A stretch of 64,000 nucleotides of DNA from Methylorubrum thiocyanatum (lineage in GTDB: Bacteria; Pseudomonadota; Alphaproteobacteria; Rhizobiales; Beijerinckiaceae). Both the position numbers and the translations under genes were made by a program. Of the stretch, positions 53,483 to 61,750 are shown piece by piece. The stretch covers positions 62,001-126,000 of the forward strand of contig JACJIB010000009.1 of the NCBI GenBank assembly GCA_014138645.1, read 5' to 3'. Position 1 is the stretch's first letter. The number at the start of each line of letters is the position of its first letter. A model generated the notes under the pieces. That model was given only the letters and a program-made list of their open reading frames with translations. It made no database searches and was not told the DNA's origin.

Positions 53483-53967
53483 CGGATGCCTCGCCCTTCG
53501 CGGAGCGCAACGGCTGGAAGCTCTATCGCGCCCGCGCCTTCCGGCAGAGTGTCGATCCCCTGACAGAAGACGTCGCGCGGCTGGCTGCCGCCGACCCTGA
53601 CGGCTACCGCGCCCATCCGAAGACGAAGCTCCTCGCGCGCATCCGCAGCCTCATCGTCGAGGAGATCCCGCGCGATCCGAATGCCCCGGTCTATGCCCTG
53701 GGCAACACGCTCGGGCCGACCCATCGGCACTGGCGGCGTGCCAAGTTCCTCCAGCGCTTCCGCCTGTTCTTCCGCTTCGACAGCGCGAGCCGCATCATCG
53801 TCTATGCCTGGGTCAACGACGAGACCACGTTGCGCAAGGCCGGCGCCCGCAGCGATCCCTACGCGGTGTTCGTGCGGAGGCTCGACGACGGCGATCCCCC
53901 CGATGACTGGGATGAGCTTCTGACCGATGCCCGGTCAACCGAGGCGCGCGGGCTTTCGGATCGGTGA
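53479..53967 (+). CDS. yhaV: YhaV-type toxin (RelE-like ribonuclease)
   Basis: 162 residues of the YhaV family, translation-dependent mRNA endonucleases. Typical stretches are NGWKLYRARAFRQSVDPL, RSLIVEEIPRDPNAP and THRHWRRAKFLQRFRLFFRF, then IIVYAWVNDETTLRKAG with the conserved DETTLR. Start codon GTG in the prlF stop overlap (GTGA). Complete, with no frameshift. The antitoxin gene precedes it, as expected. Confidence 0.92.
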   Translation: MTDASPFAERNGWKLYRARAFRQSVDPLTEDVARLAAADPDGYRAHPKTKLLARIRSLIVEEIPRDPNAPVYALGNTLGPTHRHWRRAKFLQRFRLFFRFDSASRIIVYAWVNDETTLRKAGARSDPYAVFVRRLDDGDPPDDWDELLTDARSTEARGLSDR

Positions 53968-53974
53968 GACCCCC

Positions 53975-54646
53975 ATGCTGAGGCTCCTTCGCCGCCTTCT
54001 CACCAAGCGGCCGGCACGGACCGCCGGCGAAGCGGCGCCCGAAAGGCAGCCGGAAAAGATCGACCGTGCCGACACCGCCGAGCGGATCGAGATCCTGGCG
54101 CGGGGCGGCTTCGAGACGGAGGCCTCGACGCTCGAGACGATCCTGGACGAGTACCTTAACCCGGACGAGGTCGATGCCGACGATCGCCGCTGGATCGAGG
54201 CGGAGGTCGCCCGAGCCTACGCGCGCAAGCGGGCCGACGAGGCGACGTGGCCGCTGGAGACGGATTTCGACCGCCTCGCCGTCGCCTTCGACGCGCTCGA
54301 TGCCGGCGGGATCATCGCGCTGCACCGCGCCGGCTACACCCGCTCGGACGGTATCTCGGATGCGGCGGAGGTCTGCCACCAGCGCAGGGAGCGCGGACGC
54401 TCCTCGCGCGGGTTCGTGTTCTACCATGGGCAGGATGTCGAGGCGGTGGTTGCCGACCGTGGGCTCTACCTCGCCTTCGGCGCGTTCGACGACCGCGACG
54501 CGACCCTGGCCGCCATCACCGCCGAGATCGTGGCGGCGGTCGAGGCACAGGGATTGCGCACGCAGTGGGAGGGCGATGTGGGCAAGCGCATCCTCGTCCA
54601 CCCGATCGTGTGGTTGAAACGAAGCCCGTCCGACGACCCCTGGTGA
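53975..54646 (+). CDS. DUF6891-type protein
   Basis: 223 residues. The N-terminus is basic (MLRLLRRLLTKRPAR), then a charged helical part, then a domain with FDRLAVAFDALDAGGIIALH and RAGYTRSDGISDAAEV, GFVFYHGQDVEAVVADRGLYLAFGAFDDRD, and HPIVWLKR. The pattern resembles the DUF6891 family. It starts 7 bp after yhaV, so it is likely in the same transcript; whether it belongs to the toxin-antitoxin unit is unknown. Confidence 0.78.
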   Translation: MLRLLRRLLTKRPARTAGEAAPERQPEKIDRADTAERIEILARGGFETEASTLETILDEYLNPDEVDADDRRWIEAEVARAYARKRADEATWPLETDFDRLAVAFDALDAGGIIALHRAGYTRSDGISDAAEVCHQRRERGRSSRGFVFYHGQDVEAVVADRGLYLAFGAFDDRDATLAAITAEIVAAVEAQGLRTQWEGDVGKRILVHPIVWLKRSPSDDPW

Positions 54647-54707
54647 CGGCGCGGCGTCCGGAAAAGCCCTTGATTCACGGCCCCGCTCCGTCCCATCTGC
54701 ACGGGCG

Positions 54708-54920
54708 ATGACGGCCATTCCCCCGACAAAACCCTCCTCACCCTGCACCAAGGTCTGCGTGCTCGATGCCGCGACGGGCCTGTGCGAGGGCTGCGGGCGC
54801 ACGCGCGAGGAGATCGGCCTGTGGGGCTCGCTCTCCGAGCCGCAGCGTCTGGCGCTCATGGCGGTGCTGCCCGAGCGGCTGCGCCGGGCCTATCCCGCGC
54901 GGGAGGAGGCCGCGCGATGA
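54708..54920 (+). CDS. DUF1289 small cysteine-motif protein
   Basis: 70 residues. Four Cys in SPCTKVCVLDAATGLCEGCGRTREE (split motif C-x3-C-x8-C-x2-C) bind a metal, perhaps Fe-S; the family is widely found in proteobacteria. Helix LWGSLSEPQRLALMAVLPER follows. It overlaps the next gene by ATGA. Confidence 0.9.
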   Translation: MTAIPPTKPSSPCTKVCVLDAATGLCEGCGRTREEIGLWGSLSEPQRLALMAVLPERLRRAYPAREEAAR

Positions 54921-55609
54921 TGTGGCTCGGCCTCGCCATCCTCGGGATCGGCCTCGTCGTGCTGGTCGCCAACCACGACGGCGGCCCGGTGATGGGGCTC
55001 GATTCGGATCAAGTCGCCGGGCTCGTCTCGATGACCGCGCTGCTGATCCTGCTCACCGCCGGCCGCTGGCGGCAGGCGCTCGCCATGCCGGGCAAGACCG
55101 TGGGCGCGATCCTGATCTGGCTCGCCATCGGCGTGGTGATCGTGATCGGCTACACCTATCGCGACGATGCGCAGCGGATCGGGGCCAACGTCGTCGGGGC
55201 GCTGCGCCCCGGCACCGCCGTGGTCGGCCCCGGCGGCGAGGTGACGATCACCCGGCGCTCGGACGGCGACTTCGCCGTGCTGGCGGAAGTGAATGGCCGG
55301 GCCGAGGAGCGCTTCGTCTTCGATACGGGGGCGAGCAGCGTCGTGCTCACCGCCGGGACCGCCGAGCGTCTCGGCATCCGCCCGCCGGAGAGCGCCTTCA
55401 CGCAACGCGTCTCCACCGCCAACGGCACGGCGCTGACCGCGCCAATCCGGCTCGACTCGATCACGGTCGGGCCGATCACCGAGCGCCATGTCAACGCCAT
55501 GGTGAGCCGGCCCGGCGTGCTGACCACCAACCTGCTCGGCCAGAGCTTCCTCGACCGGCTGCCCTCCTATGAGGTGCGCGGCGATCGGCTGATCCTGCGC
55601 AGCCGCTGA
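54917..55609 (+). CDS. Membrane retropepsin-like aspartic protease (TIGR02281 type)
   Basis: 230 residues. Three hydrophobic segments in the first 90 residues, then a single-lobe aspartic protease domain: active site FVFDTGASSVVLTAGTAERL, second conserved strand VSTANGTALTAPIRL, and TTNLLGQSFLDRLPSYEVRG. The domain probably faces the periplasm and dimerises like retropepsin. Coupled to the DUF1289 gene by ATGA. Confidence 0.92.
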   Translation: MMWLGLAILGIGLVVLVANHDGGPVMGLDSDQVAGLVSMTALLILLTAGRWRQALAMPGKTVGAILIWLAIGVVIVIGYTYRDDAQRIGANVVGALRPGTAVVGPGGEVTITRRSDGDFAVLAEVNGRAEERFVFDTGASSVVLTAGTAERLGIRPPESAFTQRVSTANGTALTAPIRLDSITVGPITERHVNAMVSRPGVLTTNLLGQSFLDRLPSYEVRGDRLILRSR

Positions 55610-55615
55610 CGGCCC

Positions 55616-56995
55616 TCAGCGGCGCCCGCCACCGCCGAATCCGCCGGGACCGCCACCGAACCCGCCGGGCCCACCGCCGCCGCCGAATCCGCCGAGACCG
55701 CCGCCGGGCCGGCCGAATCCGCCCGAGGGACCGCCGAACCCACCGCCGGGACCGTCGAAACCGCCCCCGGAACCCGGTCCCGGACGGGTGTCGATCGGAT
55801 AACCGCCGGGCATGGGGCGCTCGCCCGGCCCGCCGCCGCGGCCGGGATCGAAGCCGCCGGGGGCGCCGCTGCCGGGACGGCTGAACGGTGCCTCGCCGCC
55901 CGGTCCCGACCGGCCGGGCGCGCCGGGCCCTCGGCCGCCGGGATCGCCGCCGCGTCCCCGTCCTCCTGAACCCTGTCCCTTCGGATCCTGTACCCCCGGA
56001 CCCTGCCCCCGCGGACCTTGCTCTCCGAGATGCCGGCCGCCCTGTCCCGGTGCGTCGCTGCGGACCGCCTCCACCCGCATCCGCCCGTCGCGGCCAAGGT
56101 CGGCCTCGATCACGGCGGGGCGCCCCGATCCGGGCAGCGCCGAGGGCTCGACCCGGCCCGAGACGGAGAGGCCCGACCCCAGCCTCAGGCCCCCGCCAGC
56201 CTGCACGACGTAGGCCTCGATCGAGGCACGGGTGAGCCCCGCCGGAAAGGGCCGGCTGACATCGCGGGCGGACGTCACCGTCAGCCCCCCTGGTCCGGCT
56301 TCGCCTTCCGCCAGGACGCGTCGCCCGACGAGCCGAGGCTCTAGCCCCGCAAGGCGCAGGCCGCCGATGCGCGGGCTGCCGTCCGGGCCGCGCCGCACCG
56401 GCCCGGCGACGCGGTCGCGCCCCTGCGCGCGCGGCTCGATCAGGCTGGCGACGATGGTGCCGTCGCCCCGGCGCAGGCCGCTCACCGCGACGCGCTCACC
56501 CACCGCGAAGGTCTTCGCGCCTTTCAGGCCCGCCGTGGACACGCTCTGGCCGAGCACGGTGAGGCGAGTGCGGGTCACCGCCTCGACGGGGCCGACCACC
56601 TCGCTCGTCACCGCGATGGCGCGGGTCGAGAGAGCGCCGTCCGAGCCCCGCGCCACCACGCGCACGACCTGCCCGACCTTGAGGTCGGCGGTGCGCGCGG
56701 GCGCGCCATCGATGCTTACCCTCACGTCCGGCGGATAGGCGATGCGCAGATCGTTGACGACGATCGAGCCGAACCGGCGGATCGTGCCGATCACCCCCGT
56801 TCCGCCGATGCCGCGGTCGCCGCCCGGCGTCTCCTCCTCCGAGGGGCGCACGCCGGTGCCGCCGATGCCCCGATCCTGCGCGGGGTCTTGAACGGGATCG
56901 CCCGGCGTCTGCGGCCAGGCGGGGCGCGGCCGCCACAGGGCGGTTCCGGCGAGCAGCGCCAGCAGGCCGCGGCGGGTCGGGACAAGGCGGCTCAA
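55616..56995 (-). CDS. DUF5666 exported protein with Gly/Pro-rich tail
   Basis: 459 residues. The N-terminus (MSRLVPTRRGLLALLAGTAL) looks like a twin-arginine or Sec signal. A short repeat DRGIGGTGV occurs twice (about residues 41-49 and 60-68), followed by several OB-like DUF5666 strands (GTIRRFGSIVVNDLRIAYP, FAVGERVAVSGLRRGDGTIV). The last 150 residues are almost purely Gly/Pro/Phe with runs of GGFGGPGG. The stop/start overlap with the DUF6502 gene (ATGA) shows co-expression. Confidence 0.85.
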   Translation of the reverse strand: MSRLVPTRRGLLALLAGTALWRPRPAWPQTPGDPVQDPAQDRGIGGTGVRPSEEETPGGDRGIGGTGVIGTIRRFGSIVVNDLRIAYPPDVRVSIDGAPARTADLKVGQVVRVVARGSDGALSTRAIAVTSEVVGPVEAVTRTRLTVLGQSVSTAGLKGAKTFAVGERVAVSGLRRGDGTIVASLIEPRAQGRDRVAGPVRRGPDGSPRIGGLRLAGLEPRLVGRRVLAEGEAGPGGLTVTSARDVSRPFPAGLTRASIEAYVVQAGGGLRLGSGLSVSGRVEPSALPGSGRPAVIEADLGRDGRMRVEAVRSDAPGQGGRHLGEQGPRGQGPGVQDPKGQGSGGRGRGGDPGGRGPGAPGRSGPGGEAPFSRPGSGAPGGFDPGRGGGPGERPMPGGYPIDTRPGPGSGGGFDGPGGGFGGPSGGFGRPGGGLGGFGGGGGPGGFGGGPGGFGGGGRR

Positions 56996-57867
56996 GGCGC
57001 GGAGCCCTCCGCCGCATCCGATTCCGGGCCGGCACCGGAATCGCGGGCGGACACCTCCTCCCGGTAGATGTAGATGCCGAAGTTCCAGCGGTGGCGCCCG
57101 CCGGCATCCTCCGCGCAGGCGGCGTGCGCCTCGGCATTGGCCTCCTTCAGAGCCCCCATGGCGATCTCACGGGCGCGCGCCTCCAGCCGCCTGGCCAGCC
57201 CATCCGAGAGTCCGTCGTAATGCACGGCGCGCTCGAAGAAGCGGGGGGAAGGGGCCGTCACGTTCTCCGCCGCCGCGGCGATATGGTCGTGCAGGTTGCG
57301 CCCGAAATAGTAGAGCTGCGGCTCGGCCCCGCCCTTGGGCAGGTAGGCCGCCTCCAGCAGCCGCACCCGGCCCTCCGGGTCGAGCACCACGAGGCCCCGG
57401 TCGAGCCACTCGTCGAGCACGGCGCGGGGGCGCACGTCTTTGGTCACGCCCGCCACGAGGCTTTCGAAGGAGGGGGCCGCGTCATCGGCGGAGCGCGGCA
57501 GCGGCAGCGGCCGGCCCTGGCCGTCGGTGAATTCGGGGGCGGCGACCCAGCGGGCGATGATCCGGCTGGTGCGCGAGACCGTCGCCGGCACTTGGCTCAC
57601 CGGCGCGCCCGCCCCGCGCAGGCGGCGCACCTCCTTGCGGTGGATGCCCGTCAGCAGGCTGACCCGGCTGTCGGTCTGCTCCTTGCCGGGAAGCGCGAAG
57701 TCGTACTCGGCGACGTTCACGTAGAGTTCGCGCAGCAGGTTGGTCAGGGCCGGGAAGGTGATGCCCCGCTGCACCAGCAGGCGCACGAGCGGTCGCAGCA
57801 GGCGCGCGACGGGCCCGTGCAAGGCGGCGCCGTCCGGAGACGGAGCGGGTTCGGTCGGCTGAGACAT
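56992..57867 (-). CDS. DUF6502 protein, probable DNA-binding regulator
   Basis: 291 residues. The first 90 residues look helix-turn-helix-like: PLVRLLVQRGITFPALTNLL, then SRVSLLTGIHRKEVRRLRG, suggesting DNA binding (inference). The middle has ARWVAAPEFTDGQGRPLPLP and a DEWLDRGLVVLDPEG strand. The end has a helix RRLEARAREIAMGALKEAN. ATG 57867 is chosen as the family start. It precedes the DUF5666 gene. Inverted GTGGGA sites lie just upstream. Confidence 0.82.
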   Translation of the reverse strand: MSQPTEPAPSPDGAALHGPVARLLRPLVRLLVQRGITFPALTNLLRELYVNVAEYDFALPGKEQTDSRVSLLTGIHRKEVRRLRGAGAPVSQVPATVSRTSRIIARWVAAPEFTDGQGRPLPLPRSADDAAPSFESLVAGVTKDVRPRAVLDEWLDRGLVVLDPEGRVRLLEAAYLPKGGAEPQLYYFGRNLHDHIAAAAENVTAPSPRFFERAVHYDGLSDGLARRLEARAREIAMGALKEANAEAHAACAEDAGGRHRWNFGIYIYREEVSARDSGAGPESDAAEGSAP

Positions 57868-57891
57868 GACTCGACCTTTAAGGGTCATGGC

Positions 57892-57994
57892 GTGGGAGAC
57901 AATCCCACGATGTGCGGTCCGGCACCCTCGCACACCGCTTTCCGTTTGACGTGGGAATCTTGCACACGTAAGTTTTTGTGGTCATTATTCCCAC
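57892..57994. promoter_or_regulatory. Inverted GTGGGA/TCCCAC sites in the DUF6502 promoter region
   Basis: GTGGGA-n5-TCCCAC at 57892-57908 (17 bp), then GTGGGAAT at 57951-57958 and ATTCCCAC at 57987-57994, an 8-bp inverted pair 28 nt apart. The region is less GC-rich than its neighbours and lies between divergent genes. A repressor operator is likely. Confidence 0.65.
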
Positions 57995-58026
57995 GAAATG
58001 CTGCAACCCCCCGGTGAGGTGACGCC

Positions 58027-58299
58027 ATGATCGAACTGAGACCTGCCCTCGTGCCCGGCGAAGCGCCGCTCCGGCTCGGCGTCCGGAAGCGCACGCGGCG
58101 CGACAAGCCGGTCGCACCGCTGCTCCGGAGCGCGGTCCTGGCAGCGATCCTGGCCGCCGCCGTCGGCTCACCCGTCCTGCGCGGACCCGCCATCGACCCG
58201 TCGCACGGGCTCGGCCCCGCGCCGCTGCAGGCGGCCGGCCGCGCCGCGCCGCACACGAGTGGGACGTGGGTCGCGCTGGTCCGGGAGGCCTCCCGATGA
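58027..58299 (+). CDS. Small hypothetical protein (90 aa)
   Basis: Starts at ATG 58027 after a GGTGAGGTGA ribosome binding site. Basic N-terminus (GVRKRTRRDKPVAP), one hydrophobic segment (LLRSAVLAAILAAAVGSPVL), then a polar end. Looks like a membrane-anchored or secreted small protein. Overlaps the next gene by ATGA. Not recognised. Confidence 0.55.
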   Translation: MIELRPALVPGEAPLRLGVRKRTRRDKPVAPLLRSAVLAAILAAAVGSPVLRGPAIDPSHGLGPAPLQAAGRAAPHTSGTWVALVREASR

Positions 58300-58487
58300 G
58301 GGCCGCCACACCCACCGCCTTTCCGATGGCGGGGCTCGTCACGAGCCGGATCCGGCCGCCTCCCCCGCGCCGGGCCCGCCGTTCCGAGCCTGCGCCCGAA
58401 CCCTGCGGCGGCGAGACCATCATCGACTTCGCACTCTGCCTGATCCTGTCCGTCGCGGTGGTCGGCCTGCTGATGCTCGCGCTCTGA
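58296..58487 (+). CDS. Small membrane protein (63 aa)
   Basis: The basic proline-rich first half (RPPPPRRARRSEP) is followed by one C-terminal membrane helix (IIDFALCLILSVAVVGLLML), suggesting a tail-anchored protein. ATG lies in the stop codon of the previous gene. Function unknown. Confidence 0.55.
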   Translation: MRAATPTAFPMAGLVTSRIRPPPPRRARRSEPAPEPCGGETIIDFALCLILSVAVVGLLMLAL

Positions 58488-58531
58488 CCTCCTCCGCAGA
58501 GATCCGAAACAAGTCTGATACGAGAGACGAC

Positions 58532-59284
58532 ATGACCCGACGCCCGATGCCGCCGGCTAAGTCCGGACTGTTTTCCGGCTTTCTCGGTTGCCTGCTCGCC
58601 GGCAGCGCCTGCGCCGCCGACCTGCCGCGGCGCGCCGCACCCCCGCCGCCGCCGCTCCCGCCGGCCTTCACCTGGACCGGCTTCTATGTCGGTGCCAATG
58701 CTGGCTACGGCTTCCGCGGCGGGTCCTCGCGCTACTCGGACGCCACCTACGGCACCGTGACGGAGAGCGGCGGCAAGGGGGGCTTCGTCGGCGGCGGCCA
58801 GATCGGCTACAATTATCAGATCACGCCGGGATCCGGCTGGGTGCTCGGTGCGGAGGCGGATCTTCAGGCCACCGGCTTCGGCCGCCGCGGCGACGGCACC
58901 GTCGGGGCGACGCCCTATTACGGCGTCGCCCCGAGCCTCGACTGGTACGGCACCCTGCGCGGCCGGGTCGGCTACGCCTTCGACCGCTGGCTGGTCTACG
59001 GCACCGGCGGCTTCGCCTATGGCGGCGGCAGCCGCTCGCCCTACGCCTCGGCCTATCCCTACACCCTGCCGGACACGACACGGCTCGGCTACGCCGCCGG
59101 CGCCGGCATCGAGTACGCGCTGACCGACCATGTCTCGGTCAAGGTCGAGGGCCTCTACGTCGACCTCGGCAAGCAGGGCACGGGAACGACCGTCTACGAC
59201 GCGACCGTTCCCGCCTATTACGGCACCGGCCGGTCGGAATCCGGGTTTGGTGTCGTGCGCGGTGGCCTGAATTATCGGTTCTGA
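58532..59284 (+). CDS. Omp25-type outer membrane beta-barrel protein
   Basis: 250 residues. Signal peptide ending near ACAADLP, proline-rich linker, then an eight-strand barrel typical of Omp25/Omp31: TWTGFYVGANAGYGF, GFVGGGQIGYNYQI, GSGWVLGAEADLQATGF, DWYGTLRGRVGYAFDRWLVYGTGGFAYGG, and the closing GFGVVRGGLNYRF with C-terminal Phe for BAM recognition. A common surface protein of Hyphomicrobiales. Confidence 0.93.
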   Translation: MTRRPMPPAKSGLFSGFLGCLLAGSACAADLPRRAAPPPPPLPPAFTWTGFYVGANAGYGFRGGSSRYSDATYGTVTESGGKGGFVGGGQIGYNYQITPGSGWVLGAEADLQATGFGRRGDGTVGATPYYGVAPSLDWYGTLRGRVGYAFDRWLVYGTGGFAYGGGSRSPYASAYPYTLPDTTRLGYAAGAGIEYALTDHVSVKVEGLYVDLGKQGTGTTVYDATVPAYYGTGRSESGFGVVRGGLNYRF

Positions 59285-59432
59285 AGCGGCATCCGATGGC
59301 TTGTTTCTTGCGTGAAACAATGAACCGCGGCTGCGGGAAGACGGTTGGAACGGCTCAGCCTCGCCGACGCGGATCGTGATTCCGTCGGGTGGAGCGCTGT
59401 GAGGGGAGCGTTTCGAACGGAGACTTCCAACC

Positions 59433-59873
59433 GTGGCCACTCTTGCCCACCGCGCCGCCCGGCGCCTTCCCCTGGCCGCCGGCCTCACGGCCGTCCTACT
59501 CGGCCTCGCACCGCTCGCCGCCTCGGCTCAGTCCGTCGTGGCACCGTCCATCGAAGCACCCGCCATCGAAGCACCCGCCGCGCCCGATCTCGGCAACGGA
59601 TTGCCCCAGGGCGCGCTGGTCTTCCACGGCAACTATTGCGGCCCCGGCAGCCGCGGCGCGGGCCTTCCCCCGGTCGATGCCCTCGACCGGGCCTGCATGC
59701 ATCACGACGCCTGCTCGCCGCCGGTGGGGCAGGGGCTGCCCACCTGCGCCTGCAACGACCGGCTGGCGCGCGAGGCCGGCCTGGTGGCCCGCTCGCCGCG
59801 GATCAGCGACGAGCAGCGAAGTGCGGCGGAGTTCGTCGCCATGGGCGCGAAGGCATTGGCCTGTCAGCCCTGA
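59433..59873 (+). CDS. Secreted phospholipase A2-like protein
   Basis: 146 residues starting at GTG 59433, with a signal peptide (residues 1-32, ending ASA). A calcium-loop-like YCGPGSRG (68-75) and the active-site motif CMHHDAC (88-94) with the His-Asp pair H91-D92 match the PLA2 fold. Further Cys in TCACNDRL. The linker has the repeat APSIEAPAIEAPA. Bacterial PLA2-like proteins are rare but known; activity is not proven. The proposed second catalytic Asp was not located. Confidence 0.72.
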   Translation: MATLAHRAARRLPLAAGLTAVLLGLAPLAASAQSVVAPSIEAPAIEAPAAPDLGNGLPQGALVFHGNYCGPGSRGAGLPPVDALDRACMHHDACSPPVGQGLPTCACNDRLAREAGLVARSPRISDEQRSAAEFVAMGAKALACQP

Positions 59874-59921
59874 GCATCGCCTGAGGTGATTCAAAGCCTC
59901 TTGCTACATGACGATCGATCC

Positions 59922-59946
59922 CGGCCCGGAGTATGCCTCCGGGCCG
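59922..59946. terminator. Terminator hairpin between convergent genes
   Basis: CGGCCCGGAG (59922-59931) pairs perfectly with CTCCGGGCCG (59937-59946), loop of five. It lies between the PLA2-like gene and the DUF3775 gene. No T-run is visible. Confidence 0.6.
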
Positions 59947-59978
59947 ATGTCGTCTCGGCGAGGCCGGCGGCCGACCGA

Positions 59979-60380
59979 TCAGGGCGCCTCGGGTGTATCC
60001 ATGGGGATGCCGAGGGCGTCGAGGCCTTCCTCGAGGAGCGAGGCGCCGTCCGGCGTTCCGAGCAGCTCGCGCATCACCGTGTCGCCCGCCGCCTCGCGCT
60101 CCTTGGCGAAGTCGACCGCCGTGCGCCATTCCGCCGCCTCGTAATCGCCGCGGCCGATATAGAGGAGCGCCCCGAGATCGGCGCGCTCGTCCTCGTTGAG
60201 CCCGGCGACCATGCTGCGGATCTCCTGCTCGGTGGCATCGTCGGTGCCGCCGACCAGGATGTCGATCGAGCCGTCATCGGTCGGGTTGGAGCCCGAATCC
60301 GGATCGGTCGCGCCTTCCTTCACCTCGACCGCCCGCAGGCGCAGGATGATCTCGGTGACCTTGTCGAGGGCGATGTCCAT
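59979..60380 (-). CDS. DUF3775 protein (133 aa)
   Basis: An acidic cytoplasmic protein with an all-helical appearance: ALDKVTEIILRLRAVEVKEG, EIRSMVAGLNEDERADLGALLYIGRGDYEAAEW and GTPDGASLLEEGLDALG. The GLNEDE...LLYIGRGDYEA stretch is typical of DUF3775. Function unknown. Confidence 0.88.
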   Translation of the reverse strand: MDIALDKVTEIILRLRAVEVKEGATDPDSGSNPTDDGSIDILVGGTDDATEQEIRSMVAGLNEDERADLGALLYIGRGDYEAAEWRTAVDFAKEREAAGDTVMRELLGTPDGASLLEEGLDALGIPMDTPEAP

Positions 60381-60561
60381 ACTTCACTCCAGCTTCGGCG
60401 GGCCACCGGGGGAGGCGGCGCGCCGGGGTCGAACGGAACGCGCGGGGTGCCGCCGCGGTCGTCCGGACAAGCCGGTGGCATCGGGCCGCGACGGAGGCGC
60501 AGAGCCTCGTCAACCCGTGGCGTAGCCGTTGGTTCGGTGCGGCTGGGGTGTCATGCGGGCC

Positions 60562-60696
60562 TTACGCCCGCGGCGGGTATCCGCCCGGCTCGGCGCTCAC
60601 GGGCCGCTCGGGGCGCTCCTGTTCCCGCCGATGCCACATCAGGAGCAGGGCGGAGACCACGAGCCAGGGACCGGCGATCCCGATGAAGAACGACAT
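60562..60696 (-). CDS. Small membrane protein (44 aa)
   Basis: Starts at ATG 60696 with GGGAGA about eight nt upstream. One membrane helix (FFIGIAGPWLVVSALLLMW) is followed by a charged, proline-rich tail (HRREQERPERPVSAEPGG). Clean composition and good ribosome binding site support it. Similar in size to small subunits of respiratory complexes, but no such complex is near. Not recognised. Confidence 0.6.
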   Translation of the reverse strand: MSFFIGIAGPWLVVSALLLMWHRREQERPERPVSAEPGGYPPRA

Positions 60697-60793
60697 GGGC
60701 GCATCTCCCGCACGGCGGTTCCCGGTTCCCGAAGAAAACCGCTCCGCGTGACTGGGGATGATAGGCGCTCCCGCCGGGCCGGCAAGCGGCGCC

Positions 60794-61360
60794 TCAGGCG
60801 AAGAGGTCGGGGTGGCGCAGGCGTAAGGACAGCAGGAGCACCAGCGTCTTCATATCGACGATCTCCCCGGCCTCGCTCATGGCCGCCAGGGTGGCGAGCG
60901 GCATCTCGACCACGGTGATCGCCTCGTGCTCCTCCGCCAGGCCGCCGCCCGGTCCCTCCCGGTCGGCCTCGGCGTAGGGAGCAAGGAAAAGGTGCATCCG
61001 CTCGGTCGAGATGCCCGGCAGGCTCCACACGGTGGAGACGGGCTCCAGGCGCGACAGCCGCAGCCCGGTCTCCTCGAAGGCCTCGCGGCGCACTCCGGCC
61101 TCCGGATCGGCCTCGTCGAGCAGCCCCGCGGGCACTTCGAGCAGGTCGGTCACGCCCGCCGTGAAGAAGGGCGGGGCGCGGAACTGGCGGATCAGCAGGG
61201 CGACCTTGCGCTCCGGGTCGTAGGGCAGGACGCAGACCGCCTCGCCATGATCCTCGATCTCGCGGGTCACCGCGGCGCCTTCGGGCGTCGTCACCTCGGC
61301 AACGACGAAGCTCGCCCAGCCGTCGTGAACGGTGCGGGTGCCGCGGATCTCGGGGGGCAT
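60794..61360 (-). CDS. NUDIX hydrolase, ADP-ribose/GDP-mannose pyrophosphatase type
   Basis: 188 residues. The NUDIX box is GLLDEADPEAGVRREAFEETGL (Glu residues of the metal site in REAFEETG). N-terminal VHDGWASFVVAEV and ALLIRQFRAPPFF, as in NudF/NudK; GISTERMHLFLA follows. It hydrolyses a nucleoside diphosphate-linked compound. ATG 61360 is fixed by AGGAGA upstream. Confidence 0.92.
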   Translation of the reverse strand: MPPEIRGTRTVHDGWASFVVAEVTTPEGAAVTREIEDHGEAVCVLPYDPERKVALLIRQFRAPPFFTAGVTDLLEVPAGLLDEADPEAGVRREAFEETGLRLSRLEPVSTVWSLPGISTERMHLFLAPYAEADREGPGGGLAEEHEAITVVEMPLATLAAMSEAGEIVDMKTLVLLLSLRLRHPDLFA

Positions 61361-61389
61361 GGCGTCTCCTGAGGAGGGCTTGTTCGGGA

Positions 61390-61671
61390 TCAGGCTTGCT
61401 CGGCCGGCCGGCCGGCGCCGCGGCGGATCAGGAATCGCGCGGCCGAACCGCGGCGCTCCAGCGCCTCCAGCGTGGCCCCTTCCTCGCGGACGACGTTGGG
61501 AATGTCGATCCCCGCCAGCGGATCGGTCGCGGTCACGGCCAGCCGCGCGCCGGGCGGAAGGGCCCGCAGGGCCTTGCGCGTGCGCAGGGCGGGGAGGGGG
61601 CATTTGAGGCCGCTGAGGTCGAGTTCGACCGCGCCATCCTGCGACATCCCGGCCTGCAGAGTCTCGGACAT
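61390..61671 (-). CDS. TusA family sulfur carrier protein
   Basis: 93 residues. The sulfur-accepting Cys is in LDLSGLKCPLPALRTRKAL (CPxP motif); the rest is VTATDPLAGIDIPNVV and RGSAARFLIRR. TusA proteins transfer persulfide sulfur for tRNA thiolation and cofactor synthesis. Located 29 bp before the NUDIX gene on the same strand. ATG 61671; an internal ATG (M9) is possible. Confidence 0.9.
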   Translation of the reverse strand: MSETLQAGMSQDGAVELDLSGLKCPLPALRTRKALRALPPGARLAVTATDPLAGIDIPNVVREEGATLEALERRGSAARFLIRRGAGRPAEQA

Positions 61672-61689
61672 GGCCGCGGCTTAGCATGA

Positions 61690-61718
61690 AAAAGCCCCGC
61701 CGGCTGAGATCAGCCGGC
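61690..61718 (-). terminator. Intrinsic terminator of the Tyr/Gly-rich protein gene
   Basis: GCCGGCTGA (61699-61707) pairs with TCAGCCGGC (61710-61718); on the minus strand GGGGCTTTTT follows. It fits the end of the upstream minus-strand gene. Confidence 0.85.
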
Positions 61719-61750
61719 AGGGCGATGTGTTTCACCGAGTGCGGACGCGG

